Shown: one piece after another, positions 9,865 through 22,449 of the stretch
Layout of the letters: each line of letters opens with the position of its first letter
Numbering within the stretch: the first letter of the stretch is position 1
Source of the DNA: Thalassia testudinum
Lineage: Eukaryota; Streptophyta; Magnoliopsida; Alismatales; Hydrocharitaceae
Assembly: GCA_037157565.1 (NCBI GenBank)
Contig: JAZHRO010000013.1
Location: 76,129,501 to 76,193,500 of the forward strand
Reading direction: 5' to 3'
Length of the DNA: 64,000 bases
The notes under the pieces: generated by a model
What the model saw: only the letters and a program-made list of their open reading frames with translations
What the model was told of the DNA's origin: nothing
The model's database searches: none
Program-made: the position numbers and the translations under genes

Positions 9865-12483
9865 TGTAATGACCTGCTACGTTTTAGCCATTTAAGATGT
9901 CTGGAGTTTCTGTCAAACGTCTGTCCAGACGTCTGGACCTGTCTTCGAATGTCTGAAAGTAGATTATTTCGTACTGCGCCTTGCGCTCTATGCGCGTGCG
10001 ACGCGCAGAGGTCTTTCTCTCTCTCTCCCTCATTCCTTCCCGAACCCTAAACCCTACTTTTCCTCTTATTTATACCCTCCTTTCTCCTCTCCTCTCCTCT
10101 CCTCCACACACCCCCAGCCACCACCACCTTTAGATCTCCTATGCGGCAGTGGTGAGGGTGGACGAGAGGCAAGAGGGGAGTGACCGAGGGAGAGCGAGAG
10201 CGAGGAAGGTGGAGAGCGTGGAAGGTCAGGGGACCGACGGGAGCTCGGCGGAGCTCACATGGCCGGCGGTAGGTGCGTGCACACATGGAGGACATCGGCT
10301 TGTAGCTGTCCAAGCTCTTGCAGTGGTTGGAGCTACCGTCGCGGGCGGAGGCATGAGCGGAGAGAGCTGCGTGCAGGTTCTGATACTAGAGGTTTTCCAT
10401 TATTAGACATCTGGCATGACATCCAGACGACTGACAAGGCACCTGGTCGTCTGGAGCTAAGGCCGGACGTCTGAGAGCACATATCACACGAGATACGTAC
10501 GTTCTTGCGCTGATTTCTCCCATGCAGAAGATCTCAACGCAGGAGACGTTGTCAGCTGACCGCGCCTGCGTTTGCATACATAGGTGTAGCTTTTGGAAGG
10601 CGCACGGAACGCTTTCCCATGCGCTTTTAGACGTGTGATCACATCACTAGACGACCAGAGAACTTGTCAAATGTCTAGAACTGTCCTCAGACGGTCGTAG
10701 AGAATGTCTAGATGTCTGATCGGCTGCAGGAGACACAAGGTGAGTTTTGACATCTTTTAAGACGTCTGGGATTAGTCCCAGACGTCTGATTTTGATCGGA
10801 AACCGTACTTTTAGTCTATTTAAGGCCCAACCGGAATCAGATTTCCATAAACGAAATATCAGTCTTCTACTCGAGTTCTTCTACGTATTCATGTTGAGTG
10901 CCTACTGTTTTGAGCTTATCTGATGTACATTGGTCGCTGGTACAAGTTACCAGTCAGTGGTGTGTTTCGGGCCCGCGGAGACGACTAGATCTGCGGCACA
11001 GGACCCCATTCCTCCCGTGATACCCGATAGAGTGGTTTAATTCAGTTATTAATATTTAAATAAGAATGTGCTTAGTTGAAATAGCCGAATGGAATTCTAG
11101 GATGTGGAATAAACCTTAAGGTAGAGAAATGAATGAGCATGTTTGTATTATACTATTTACTTGCAGCGTGGTTAAGATAAATTGTTAGCAAATGCTTGTA
11201 TTATAATTACGAGTTGCCTGTTAGAATATGAGCTCCCTGCATTTAATGAATAATTGCCTGTGAAACCACAAGTTGTATGTTATTGAGAATTGAACTATGA
11301 AAACACGAGCTGCCTGTATATGGATGAGAAATGAATTATGACACATGAGATCTGGATCTGGATAAATGAGGTGAACATGAGCATGAACCCTACGGGGAAT
11401 TGGGAGTAGAACCCCTATGGATAAACGGAATCTGGAATGTAGACGGGAAGTGTTCTGGCCCTTGAGTACATGGTACCAAGGAGAGCAACTGTCCCCTTTT
11501 TGTGTAGAGCGGAGCTAGCCTCCCTTGGGTTGAAACTCGAGGTTAGGATTGGCTACCGTACACTGACTCCTGTTGGCCCTCGTGTACGTCGTACCGACGC
11601 AAGCTATTAGTGTAGGGAGGGAGCCAGCCACCCCATGGGGACCGGGGTTTAGCTAGCCACCCTACACCGACTTGTTAGGCCCTCTGGGCAAACCGTTGTA
11701 GTTAGATGAGGATGCGCGGACTGTGGAGGGGAGAGACCCTTGTTTGGTTCTGAGGGGCGAGACCTCTGGTTTGAGAGGGTAAGGCCCTATACTGCTCCGT
11801 GCTGTACTTTGGGCATACTCACTACCGGGAACGACTGACCGTGTGTCAGCGCGGGGTAGCTACCCGTGCGCTTATTACACGTGCTGTAGTCACCGTTACG
11901 TCTTGACAGTGACCTTAGGGTGGTTAATTGGGTGTAGGACTACCACGGGGGACTCTCCTGGCTAGAAGAGCACTACGTGTACCTCTACTCTACGGAAAAG
12001 ACTGCAATCAAGATCGTTCCCATGAGGAACATGAAAGATCAAGAAATATCTGGATACTTTGAGAAATAGATGAAACAGAAACATATAAATGAGATAAATA
12101 GAAATGAGAGTTAAATATGTTGTTTTTACCATTTTTGTACTTAGATAATATAAACACCACTCTACTTAGCGTTCGCTGACCCTGTCTTTTCATAACACTG
12201 TTCATGACCAGGAGTTGAGCAGCCCGAGTTTCTGGCTGCAAAGGGTGACTGTTCTGCTACTTCTGTTTCCTTTCTGCTTTTAGTTGTTGCTGTGGCATGT
12301 ACTGAGGCAGTTGTTCTACTTTCTTTACTGCTTTATACTTTTCTTCTGCTTAGTTATATGGCATGTGTGAATGTGGTTTATTTTCCTGCTTTTGGTTATT
12401 TCTTATTGAACGATTAGGTCTTGAGATTAGTTGAGGCGAGCCGGTCTCGGGTCATGTAGGGATCCGGGAATCGGGTCGTAACA
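9865..12483 (+). repeat. 3' LTR of the Tekay-like element (2619 bp)
   Basis: It begins TGTAATGACCTGC and ends GGGTCGTAACA, the inverted terminal TG...CA type of this clade. It aligns over its second part with 1-2019. U3 holds several GACGTC-type motifs (9900-9950, 10660-10790), a telomere-like motif and a TATA-like box. A copy of the A-rich, GAAATA-containing stretch near 12050-12120 corresponds to 1570-1650 in the 5' LTR. Confidence 0.93.
10043..10074 (+). promoter_or_regulatory. Telo-box and TATA-like box in Tekay 3' LTR
   Basis: AACCCTAAACCCTA (10043-10056) is a plant telo-box type motif, and TATTTATA follows about 12-18 bp downstream. The minus-strand Tekay solo LTR at 48483-51369 has the same order (telo-box 51191-51205, TATA 51170-51176 on the minus strand). 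Conservation between diverged LTRs supports promoter function by inference. Confidence 0.5.
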
Positions 12484-13039
12484 ATAACTAATCGCAAATG
12501 TGATCCGCAAACCCTTCACGAATCTGAGGCAACCGCTTGCCTCGAATCCTCAGCCTTACAACAATAACTTTTTTAAAAGGATCACAAAAATCCAACCAAG
12601 GTTTGATCGAACAACCAACAAGAAATGTTGGTCAACTATTTTGTGAAGTGTTGGATCCTATCACCAATACCTTTTGTTAACTCGGCTATGCTTATGTTTG
12701 ATGTCCAACAAGGGATTTGGACGACTTGCTTAAATAGGAACGATTCCCTTTAACGCTTTGGTGGCTGTGACTCTCGTGGTTTGGTGGAGATTATGAACTT
12801 ATGGTGATTAGGGTTTGCACTTGAGAGATATTTGTAGGGATTCCAACCCTAATTCTACTTTATTGGCAACCCTTGGATGGAGATCTAAATGTGTGAATCG
12901 AATCCTGCTTGAATTTTGTAAGAGAAGGCATAATTTTTGAAATTGATCACATCACAAATTTACATAATTTTTCTAGCTATTTTTTGCGTTATTTTCAAAA
13001 TTTTTATGTTTGCATTTGTAAATAATCTACTTTATTTTA
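12484..13039. other. Unassigned flank downstream of the Tekay element
   Basis: No open frame longer than a few dozen codons and no recognisable domain. The text is moderately AT-rich with repeated CAACAA and TTGGTCAAC-like words. It could be the interrupted target of the Tekay insertion, but the left flank is outside the window so this cannot be tested. Confidence 0.5.
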
Positions 13040-14230
13040 CTTTTAAAGTAGGAGAAATGTGGGGAAAATATAGCTAATATGGGTCTCATATGAATGGACA
13101 TGAGATGGGTAAGTCAATGGTGAAGATAGTGCTAAAACATAATGATTGTGTAAGTCACAATGAAGAAATGAAGAAAATCGACAAAAAAAAAGTGTGCTAA
13201 CATCATCCCTATTCCTCTCTTACGCCATTTGTGTGCTAGCGCCTCAACCACCTCAGTACCCTCTCCAGCACAACTCAATGTGTGAAGGATGTGCAAGTTG
13301 CGTGTGAAGTGCGTGCTCTACGCACCAAAAGCATGATTTTTTCTCTTTCTATACGACAAGTTCTAATCCTAATATAATTACTTGTATTCTCTTACTATAT
13401 TTTCAATCCTAAACTTATTTGAAGTAGGATTTAAAGGGGTGATGAATTTAGGGTTCTCCAGGTTCTATAAATACCATCCTTAATTTCATATCTCCCATTC
13501 ATCCTGCTCCCTTTCTTCTCCTTTTCTCTCCCTCTCTTAGAGCATGGGGAGGCTCTGGCGCATTTCCGCCTTCTCATTGCCATAGCTGACGTTCTACCAC
13601 TCTCGCATCAACACCATCGCACTAAGATCCTCCCCTTACTCAATCCTTCTCTCTTTAGTCTCTCTCTCTACTTGCAATTCAACATTAATTTTTTTCAATA
13701 AAAATTTATTTTGTATTTTTTTATATTTGCATCAATTTTCTATCTTCTAATTTAGTTAGTTTTTTCCATTCTTTTGTGAGTTTTTTTGTTAATTTATAAT
13801 TAGTTGTTAGAATTAGAAATGTTTTTCATATCTTGTTATAAAATTCTAAAAAAGTATGAAAAATCCATAAAAATCCAAAGTAATTAGTTTAGATTAATAT
13901 AAAATGATTTATATAGTTTTACCGCTCTTAGAATGACTCAAACTCCCGCTATACTTATTTCATTTCTTTTGAGAGTTTGGTGATTTTTTGTAAATAATTG
14001 TGTTTTTACGCATGACAACACTTATTACTTTGTGAATCGCATGATTAAGAATGTTTAGATCTGAACTTAAATTAATTGTAATCTAATACTTGAATTTTTC
14101 TACTTAATCTTATTAGGTGCAATTAAGCCTCCAAATCTAGTGTAGTTTAACTCTTTAAACTACAGTTGATTTATCCTTCAAATATAATTACATCGAAATC
14201 ATTATTAATTTTATCATGTCGATAATGAAG
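13040..14230 (+). repeat. Possible decayed LTR-like segment
   Basis: A TATA-type box CTATAAATACC near 13465 is followed by a long CT-rich leader (13490-13680), AATAAAA near 13697 and a T-rich tail. This is the pattern seen in the Athila-type LTRs of this window, but I cannot align it to any of them and see no defined ends or target duplication. It could also be unrelated AT-rich DNA. Confidence 0.25.
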
Positions 14231-15109
14231 CTATCGGATTCTTGAAATTTTGGTACTACACCCCCTTAAGTATTTCAAATACTCATGGATCCTTCACACA
14301 TTAATTAAAATATTATCTCGATGTCTAATCTCATTAAACTATCCGCATTCATCCTTGGATAATATTATTCTTTGTCTCCTTGTATCATTAGGAGGAAACA
14401 AAGATCATATTTTTCCTCGAGGTCTATCTTCTTCGCTTTTTTACATTGAGTCTGATCAGGATTCTACAACCATATGAGGAATTGTCGTTCCCAATATACG
14501 CGGAGCAAGCTCATGCTTCCATTCTGTTACATACACTTATGTAACGTATTTTTGTGATTCTTTCGAGAGATCACACAACTGATATTCCTTCCCACATGTA
14601 CCAGCTTTCCAATATTAACTCCAAGATGGGTGCATCAACTATTGATCTACCAAATGAAAATATTCATGAATAGCGACATATATCTGTCTCAGGTCAAAAG
14701 ATACTCCTTTGTGATTGCATTGGTGAATGACTTCGGCTATCTCTTATTTCATTAGGTTAACTCCTTAACCTGACTCGCATGGCATTTCTTCAATTTTCAG
14801 TCAAGAACATCAATCAGGCGACAACCTCTAAAGAAGGTTGCCATCTCAACTCAAACTAGAAACAATTGATTGAAATAGATGGTTTCTCGATGTCTTGTCG
14901 AATCCTCTGAATCGTTTAAATCTTCGAATTAACGTGCATCAGGTTTATTTGATTTGACTAAGTATGTTACCCTATTTGTACTAGGGGATCAATTTCATTT
15001 ACTGGAAATTTATCTAATTCTTTTATTTAGATGAAAATATAGCTATAGTACAATACTCAAAATGCTCACCTAGGACACACGAAAGACAATAAAGACTAGT
15101 GTGATAGTC
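14231..15109. other. AT-rich stretch, nothing recognised
   Basis: Only short open frames occur, the longest about 75 codons at 14250-14477 without a familiar motif. No repeat shared with the rest of the window was noticed. Confidence 0.5.
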
Positions 15110-15430
15110 TTAGTGGACAAGAAGCTCCCTGTTGACTTGTTCAGAATTAATGTCTTGATTAAGCTCCTGAAAGTAATCGTCTTCTTTAGGAATCACAAGG
15201 ATATCAGAGACAAGCCCAACCGTCGCCTTAATTTCCACCCCTAGGATCGTGGTGTTTGAGTTAGGTGGAATTGTCCTGCCTGTATCCACCATGTTCGCGT
15301 AGAAAAAGAGAATAAGATCGGGGTAGATCCCAACGCATCCAACGTCGAGATGAAAATAATGGTCAAAATATTTTGGTAAGTGAAAGGCTTCAAGATGATC
15401 CTTAAGGCAAAAGAACTCAAAGTCGAACCA
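15110..15430 (-). pseudogene. Fragment resembling the putative plant transposon protein domain
   Basis: On the minus strand the frame reads YPDLILFFYANMVDTGRT, then LGVEIKATVGLVSDILVIP. A sequence of the type (L/I)-x-F-(Y/F)-A-N-(M/L), followed by a hydrophobic V-x-G-V-E-I strand and a leucine/isoleucine-Pro end, is characteristic of a domain found in plant gypsy (Athila-type) 3' reading frames. Only ~85 residues are readable, no start is evident, and the frame ends at a stop at 15110. The function of the domain is unknown. The assignment is from pattern recognition alone and is tentative. Confidence 0.35.
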
Positions 15431-16639
15431 AATGATAGTACGAGAATTTGGACCTTGGAGTTTTAAATGCGTTGAAATTTATATAAGGCTCCCTTGTTAA
15501 TGAATTGATTAGTTAGGACATGAGCCTGGCAGTGCAAGGGGGTTAGAGGAAAAAGCCTCACCTTTCTTAGAACTACATGTAGGCATCATAGGTAGATTAG
15601 GCATTTGGTGGGTGTCGAATCACGAGTAGTATTATTTAATTATGTGATATTAGCATGAAAATAAATATATTGGAAATGGTTAACTATAAGCGATCCTACA
15701 TAGATTTTTCAAGTGTATTTTAACATAGACTAAAGTATGCTTTAAGATTGTCGGTTTTAGGCCGATGCTCGATCTCAAGGAGGTGGGCTTAAGATAAATC
15801 GATTTCTGCGGGGATCCTAAAGACGAGTCATTTCCTTTCGCTTATTATTTTTTTGGATATTTCTTGGTTTTAAGATTTTTTTTGTGATAACCTTGGTCCT
15901 TAAGGTACACCCTCAAAATATGTCCTTGGCAACCCACTAACTTCAATTCGAAACAATCTCGCTATGCATGAGATCTAGTACATGTAAAGTCAAGGGTTAT
16001 CTTTTCTCTTTTATTCTTTTTTGATATTTTCTTAATTAACAAATAAAAGATAATATGAGAATGAAAGAAAAATGCGGGAATTGAAATAAATGGAAATATT
16101 TAGCTTATTTATATATGTACATATATATGTATAAGATATATATGTCTATGTATACATGTAGATATATAGATATATATATACAGAGAGAGAAAGAAGAAAA
16201 GGAGGATGGGATTGGAAAGTGGAATGTAGCACTCTAATAGGTTAACCGACGTCTAGAGAGACGTGATTAACCCTAGCTATGTGCTGCGTAGTGTGTGGAT
16301 TGGACGTGTGTGTGAAGGGCTTGATGTGGGCAGAAATCACGTCTGTGTTCGCAATTGGTGTGTACACATGCACAATAAAATGAGTGGTAAATCGAGATGT
16401 GTGCATGATGTGAATGGGTATATGTGTATGTGTATGAATATGTATATGTATGTGCGTGTGTCTATGTGAGTGTGAGAGTGAGTGTATGTCTATGTGAGTG
16501 TATGTGTATGCGTGTGTGCGAGTGTTTGTGTATGCATGTTTCTCTATCTGTGTGTGAGTGAGAGAGCAGTAGTGCGGAGTGGAGTGAGGTTCACTATCTA
16601 TGTAAAGGCCCTAGGTAACTCCCTCGGATTTGGTTCGGG
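15431..16639. repeat. Intergenic stretch with TA and TG/TATG microsatellites
   Basis: Two microsatellite zones stand out: TATA/TATG at about 16105-16185 followed by GA repeats, and TG/TATG/GTGTATG repeats at about 16400-16565. Between them lie a TCTAGAGAGACG motif near 16250 and no credible coding sequence; the 68-codon frame at 16263-16469 is driven by the repeat. Confidence 0.6.
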
Positions 16640-17561
16640 TTGCATGTAGTCGAGTCATCAATTCTTAAGTTTAATCCACTTAATAACCATTCGAGTTTCA
16701 CATGGCATAATTATATGTACAATAAGTTTTGTAGTAAGAAACTTATAATCAACAAGCGCTGTAAAACATGAATAACCACAAAGTACAACATCAAATATCA
16801 CGAGCACCATAAGACACTACTATCATCCCATAGTGTATACTTAGGAGTCAATTCACAGTTCATACACATCATGATAGTTGATTACTACAACACAGTAACA
16901 ACAAAGTAGGGTCCAGCCGCTATTTACATTAAACAGAGCCTACAGCAGCAAAAGAGACAAAATACAAGCTACCCAAGGTCATATTTCCACCAACTCCTGC
17001 CATCACCCATTAGTGGGAAGGTCTAACAACAGTACCTGGAATAGAAGTTCCATTGTTTAGGCCTCCATGCCCTATCGTATCCTGCAACAATGGCGTCTCA
17101 CTAGAGACCAACGAACTCGCACCAAACGGCTCGTAGCCGTGGTATGACTACACGACCTCGAGTCTTGAAATTTAGCCACAAAGTAGGGGTGAGCCAATTG
17201 GCTTAGTAGGGAAAACTACAGCGATTACCACAAGAACCAACGGGTAGTGTACAAGTTACGGTGCCCCCAGGCTAACTGAACCAATCACCCCATCCCTGTA
17301 ATTAATTATTCCATGTCTTTCGTTTCAATTATCATCACTATTATTTTCTCACTTGCCTCAAAGGATCTGATTTTCGAAATCATTCCTCTCTATTAGAAGG
17401 GATGTCGGCGCATCCTTCTCTCGTATCACAGCCTAGCTGTCCCTCCTTGATCAGGGGAGGGACTAGCAACGCTATTGATCCTCAAGCAGGAGTACTTATT
17501 CTCGCAGTAGGAGGACATTGTTTGACTTCCGTCAGGGGAGTCGGGACTCCTGGGAGCTACC
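16640..17561. repeat. Unclassified repeat-like block, left half of solo-LTR target
   Basis: The text continues across the Tekay solo LTR at 17567-20277 to about 20780: removing the LTR and one CAAGC copy joins GGGAGCTACC-CAAGC to CAAATAACTC. It is non-coding on both strands. It resembles the reverse complement of an LTR in style (long, GC-moderate, without frames), but no ends or relatives are visible in the window. Confidence 0.35.
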
Positions 17562-17566
17562 CAAGC

Positions 17567-20277
17567 TGTTACGAGCGCGCGGCTTCAGACGTATTTTAAG
17601 ATGTCTGGGAGGTGGCCCAGACGTCGGACCAGACGTCTGGAACTCCTTCCAGACGTCTGGGATTCGATTTTTTTCGGCACAACGGTTTCGTCTGCGTGCC
17701 TGAGAGCGCAGACTTGTGAGCGCATCTCTCTCTCTCTCTTTTTCCCTCTCTCCTGCAACTGCAGGCTGCACCCTCAGTCCTCTCTCTCTCCTCCTCGCGC
17801 GGCCTTAAAAGGCCACGCCCTCCCCCTCACTCCCGTCACCTCCGCCCCCTTTCCTCTTCTCCTTCCAGCCGGTACGCAAGAGCGGGCGCGAGTGAGCGGT
17901 GGCAGCGACAGCCGCGGTGAGCGTGGGAGGAGGTGCTGCGCATGGGAAGAGGCGCTCAGCCATGAGGGCGAGCACTCCTGGGCTGCTAGGGCCAGCCGGT
18001 GGGGGAAGCAGCGGACGTGGGGTGATGCGGGAGGCCTGCTGCAGCTCGAGCAGCAAGCGGGCGAGGCGCGGCCGAGCGGCGCGAGCGGAGGGCGAGTCGC
18101 GCCCTGATTCTGGAATTTTCTCCAGAATCAGACGTCTGGGCTAACAACCAGACGGCGGGGAGGACGTATGGAGGACTGTCCAGACGTCTGAAAGGTGAGT
18201 TATTCCGTCTTTCTTCCTTTTCTTCGACTGACCGTACTAAGAGAGAGAGGAAATGGGTACGCGCAGGATCTGAGATTCGCATCCAACGCGAATCAGACAT
18301 CTGGGTGCAGCGCCAGACGACGGGAACGACTTCTAGACGTCCGGGGTGATCATTGGACGTCTGGGAACTAGGCCAGACGCCCCCGCAGGCTTCTGGACGT
18401 CTGAGTGACCACACAGAGCAAAGGTAATCTCTGATCCACTTTTTAAGACGTCTGGAAGAGGTTCCAGACGTCTGATTTTGCACTGTTTCGTCGTTTTTGA
18501 CCCGTTTAGGGCCCGTTCGGAGTTCATTTTCCGCGTTTCGAGTTGCATTCTTTTCGGAATTACGTCCTCTACCCCTCTGCAGTAGTTGTATACTATTTTG
18601 AGAAACTCCTTGTGTTTGATCCTTGTAATAGGACCTCGTTCCGTTGCAGTCTCGGGGGTTGCGGAGGCACGCGGGATTCCCGACCACGCCCCCAGTACTC
18701 CTGTTGTAACCGGTAGAGTGGCTTTTATGTTTATTAGTATAATCTGTTAATTATGAACCATAAATAGAACCTAGGACATTGCATGAATCCTAGGAATGAG
18801 AAACTAGAATGAATGGTAGATCCTAGGGTGTTGCATGAATCCTAGGGCTGGAAAACTAGATTGTATGATAGATCCTAGGGTGTGGCATGAATCCTAGGAT
18901 GGGAAGAACTAGTGGAATATATGAATAACTGCTGTCTTGGAAAATGTGGAAAGGAAATAATAGCTACCTGTAAATTGGTTTAACAACTACCTGTTATGAA
19001 TAAATGAGCATGTCTGGGAATATGGGATGTATGAATGTGAAACTCGAAAGGTGAAACCTGAATGTGCTGAGTTAAAAGAACTGGAACCCTACGGGGAATT
19101 AGGAGTGGAACTCCTGGAAAGAGAAAGGAATGGAACTGAGAAAGAAAGACGTGGTAGAGTGCTGTCTCTTGGGTACGTAGTACCAAGGGAAGTACCTGTA
19201 CCTGTTTAGTGCAGAGCGGAGCTAGTCGCCCCAGGGACCCGGGGTTAGGACTGGCCACTTTGTACCGACTTGCTGGCCCTCGTGTACGTAGTACCGAGGA
19301 GAGCTACTAGTGTAGGGAGGTACTAGCTACCCCACGGGCCCCGGGGTTCTGCTAGCCTCCTACACTGACTTGTTAGGCCCACTGGGCAAACCAGGGTAGT
19401 CAGGCGAGGGTGCGCGGACTGTGGAGGGGCAAGGCCCCTGTTTGGTTACTGTGGAGGGGTTGGACCCCTGTTACTGAGAGGGCTCTGCCCTGTACTGGTT
19501 CTGTGCTATGCTTTGGGCGCACCCGTTAACGGAAACGACTGACCGCGTGCCAGTGCGGGTTAGCTACCTGTGCGTTTATCGTGCGTGCCGTAGTCACCGT
19601 TACGCCTGTCCGTGACCTTGGGGTGGTTGACTGAGAGTAGGATCACCACGGGGGACTCTCCCGGCCAGGAGAGCACCACGTGCTACTTCTACTGTTCAGA
19701 AAAGACTGCAATCAAGATCGTTCCCACGAGGAACATTCGAGATCAAGTGAAGGATCTGAGAAATCGATAAATTTTGAGACAATAGAAAGACGTAACTAAA
19801 GAAAGTAACAGAACATAACAGCTACTGTACACTATACTGTTTCTTTTGTTTTAGTTGCCACTCTACTAAGCGTTTTGCTGACGTGTTACACTCGTTACCT
19901 TTCAGGACCAGGTGTTGAGCAGCCAGGGTCAGCGGCTGCAGAGGACGCTGGGCCGAGTAGGGTCCAGTAGAGTTACCACTGTTCTCTTGTACCTCTTTTT
20001 GGTTCCACTGTAGTGAGTAGTTCTTGTTACCGTTGTACTTTTCTTTACCTGCAGTTTCATATTATGTTTTGAATGTTGTTCTACTGTTGTGGTGGTATAT
20101 ACTATAGTGGTTTCTTTCCTTACTACTGTATTTTCTTACTGTTAGTTATATTCATGCTGAATGTGGTTTATTTTACTGCTCTTTTGGTTACTTCCTCGTT
20201 GGACGACCAGGTCTTGGGATTAGTCGAGTCGGTCCGGTTCTCGTGTCTCGTAGGGACTCGGGAATCGGGTCGTTACA
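17567..20277 (+). mobile_element. Tekay-type solo LTR, 2711 bp, target duplication CAAGC
   Basis: It starts TGTTACGAGCGCG and ends GGGTCGTTACA. CAAGC occurs immediately before (17562-17566) and after (20278-20282), a perfect 5-bp duplication, and no internal domain is present, so this is a solo LTR. Its second half matches the Tekay LTRs at 1-2019 and 9865-12483, and the whole is nearly the reverse complement of 27236-29946, which has exactly the same length. U3 carries ten GACGTC hexamers between 17600 and 18480, most within palindromes of the type CCAGACGTCTGG. The 168- and 233-codon open frames on opposite strands are GC-rich shadows, not genes. Confidence 0.94.
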
Positions 20278-20282
20278 CAAGC

Positions 20283-20989
20283 CAAATAACTCGTGGACAA
20301 GATTAGCTATCGCTGACCAAGTTCCATGAAACAAAGTCATCGATCAATCAGATCATCCCAAATCATAGTATAGGACATGGTTAGACATTGTCAGGTCACA
20401 TCTATGCTCCCTCTGAGAGCTTACATCCCTGATGTGCCCTCTCAAATCCATCGTCGGATGAGGTCCCCACCATCTCTCATGGCACCCTGGCGTCATCTGT
20501 CCTTGCGAGCACCTACGGATCTTATCGCTACAAGTACCTCACATTGAGTCTGATTTAGGTAAGTTCAAGTACCCCGTTTCAATGACAGCCTGTGGTTCGT
20601 CACCACAACTGGGAACTGTTCAGGTTCCAAGGTTGGTCACTGGTAGGCACTAGCTGCATAGAATTCCTAGGACTTTCGCCCACAGTGATGAGGTCATGGC
20701 TCAAGGAGTCAAGGTGTTAGCCCTACAAGCCCACCTATCTGACCAACACATCACATTTGTTTTTATTCACAGTTTCTCTTAGGGTTCCATTTAGGATCCT
20801 TAGATTTGGGTTTCAAACTCCAAATGGGGCTTAATACCTTCATTCTTTCATATTTGGCTCAGATTTAGCTAAATAGATCAAGCTCTTGGTCCTTGTGAGG
20901 AGTTTCTACACGAAATGGGACCACATATGCCTTATTGGACGTCCAATAAAAGTATCAAATGTCCAATTTGACCACTTAAGACTTCTGAT
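20283..20989. other. Right half of the unclassified block and junction to Athila gag
   Basis: Up to about 20780 the sequence continues the block interrupted by the solo LTR. 20780-20989 is AT-rich, with a CCAATAAAAGTATC word near 20940 and some GACGTC-like words. No coding frame is supported. The exact point where the minus-strand gag ends is not defined. Confidence 0.4.
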
Positions 20990-22449
20990 AAATGTCTAGA
21001 CATCCAGAACCTGTCATCCAAGAAAGATCCTCTCCCTGTCCAGTTATTGGCGAGGATTTGCCATCTGGGCAAGTTGATTGTGAACCTCTGTGATCTCGTC
21101 TCTCTGTTGTTTTTGCATAGCTGCATTCGTCTTTTGAATGTCAACCAGAGTCTGAAGGATAAGAGTCATTTGATTTATCCGAGTCGGCCCAGATTGATAA
21201 GTTGGGTTAGGCCGAGGCTGAGGCGGCTAATATGGACGAGGAGCTTGTGGTTGGGGTGGATATTGAGGTCTCTGATTTTGATTATTGCCTGACCATGTGA
21301 AGTTGGGATGATTGCGCCATCCAGGGTTGTAGGTGTTTGAGAATGGATCGTTCTGAATGGAGTTGAGGTTCTCGCAGGTCTGAGGAACCTCGGGAAAATC
21401 AGAATATGAGGGTTCAGAGTTCCCCCAATTAGAGTAAGTGGATCCGGAGTTTCCTCCCTAGCCAGAATCAGACGGGGGTGGATTTGGGTCCATCCCCTAA
21501 CATGGTTGGTGATAGATGTTGTCCACAGCCTCCCTGCCAGCGGGTGGTTGTGTGAACATTTTTTGCGCAGAGGCGGCTTGCTGCAAATGTCGAGTTAGCT
21601 CATCCACCTTCTTCTCAATAATAGAGACCTTGTCCAGATGACTGGACATCAGTTCCAAGTCAACGGAAGAGGACAGGCCCTACGTCTCATGTGCTCCCTT
21701 TGGATTCGTCAATGCACGGGCATTCGTTCGGTCGAACATGCCCATGGATTCATTATTGATGGAGTTCTCGCACATATTCTCGAGAATCTCCCACACGGTA
21801 TCTTCGTGTTGACGCATGATGTTTCTTTCGCAGGTTGCATTGATGAATAATCTAATATCCTCACGGATTCTATGGTAAAAAGACTGGACTTGTTCCCATT
21901 TAGGAACTCCTTGATGGGGGAACTTTTGCATGATATTCAAAAAATAACCCCATGCTTCGTGAAGTGGTTCTCCTGCTTGTTGTGTGAAATGTGTGATCTA
22001 GTGCCGTAAAGCATTTGTCCGACCAACAGGGAAGAACTTTCTCAGAAACTCGATTGCAGTTCTGCCCAGTTGTTGATCGGACGCGTTTGGGATTGGTACC
22101 AGTGAGCAGCTTTATCCATGAGAGAGAAGAACATTTTCATGAGGAGAATATCTCGATTTTGAGCTTCTGACCTGAAGGTCTAGGCTAGATGCTTGAGTTG
22201 TTTGATATGTTGGAAATGATCTTCAGAATTACGGCCGTGGAATTTAGGAATGGCATGAATCATGTTGGGCTTGAGTTCAGTGTTAGGACTTCCAACGGGG
22301 ATTTGTACTTGAGATTCGATTGCCACCGCAGCGGGATTGTAGTGATCTCGCGTCATTGGATGCTGTAGTGGGTTCACAAAGGCTTGGAATAGATCATTGA
22401 GGCACTGAAGTTGATTTTCGAGATTATTTTCTTCTGCGGGTTATGCCAT
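20990..22449 (-). pseudogene. gag of an Athila-type element, degenerate
   Basis: Reading on the minus strand from an ATG at 22449 (third codon is a stop), frames switch along the gene: NPLQHPMTRDHYNPAAVAI, KPNMIHAIPKFHGRNSEDHF, MKMFFSLMDKAAHWY, FPVGRTNALRH, GEPLHEAWGYFLNIMQKFP, then GVPKWEQVQSFYHRI. A C-terminal PGWRNHPNFTWSGNN motif follows near 21300. These are the hallmarks of Athila Gag in the right order. Stops and at least two frameshifts break it. It lies 0.85 kb downstream of a tRNA-Asp primer site, as expected for gag. After about 20990 the sequence leaves the element. Confidence 0.85.

Larger units (their letters stand above)
1..12483 (+). mobile_element. Tekay/Del-like chromovirus (Ty3/gypsy), degenerate, 5' end outside window
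   Basis: The order is 5' LTR (partial), primer site, gag, protease, reverse transcriptase, RNase H, integrase, chromodomain, 3' LTR. This is the order of Ty3/gypsy chromoviruses, and the chromodomain plus the LTR ends (TGTAATGACC at the start, GGGTCGTAACA at the end) point to the Tekay/Del clade. The two LTRs are recognisably the same sequence but differ by many substitutions and by an indel of roughly 65 bp (present at 11530-11600, missing near 1125), so the insertion is old. Gag is split by an Athila-type solo LTR. Every domain contains stops, frameshifts or lost key residues, so the element cannot move by itself. The 5' target duplication is outside the window, so it cannot be tested. Confidence 0.93.

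Noticed and set aside
10043..10056. Telomeric repeat or interstitial telomere
   Set aside because: Only two CCCTAAA-like units, sited in an LTR promoter; the same small motif is in another Tekay LTR.
16400..16565. CRISPR-like or satellite array
   Set aside because: It is an irregular TG/TATG microsatellite with no constant repeat and spacer structure.
17601..18687. Frames of 168 and 233 codons on opposite strands in the Tekay solo LTR
   Set aside because: GC-rich U3 sequence without stops; the frames are not kept in diverged Tekay LTRs and have no domain.
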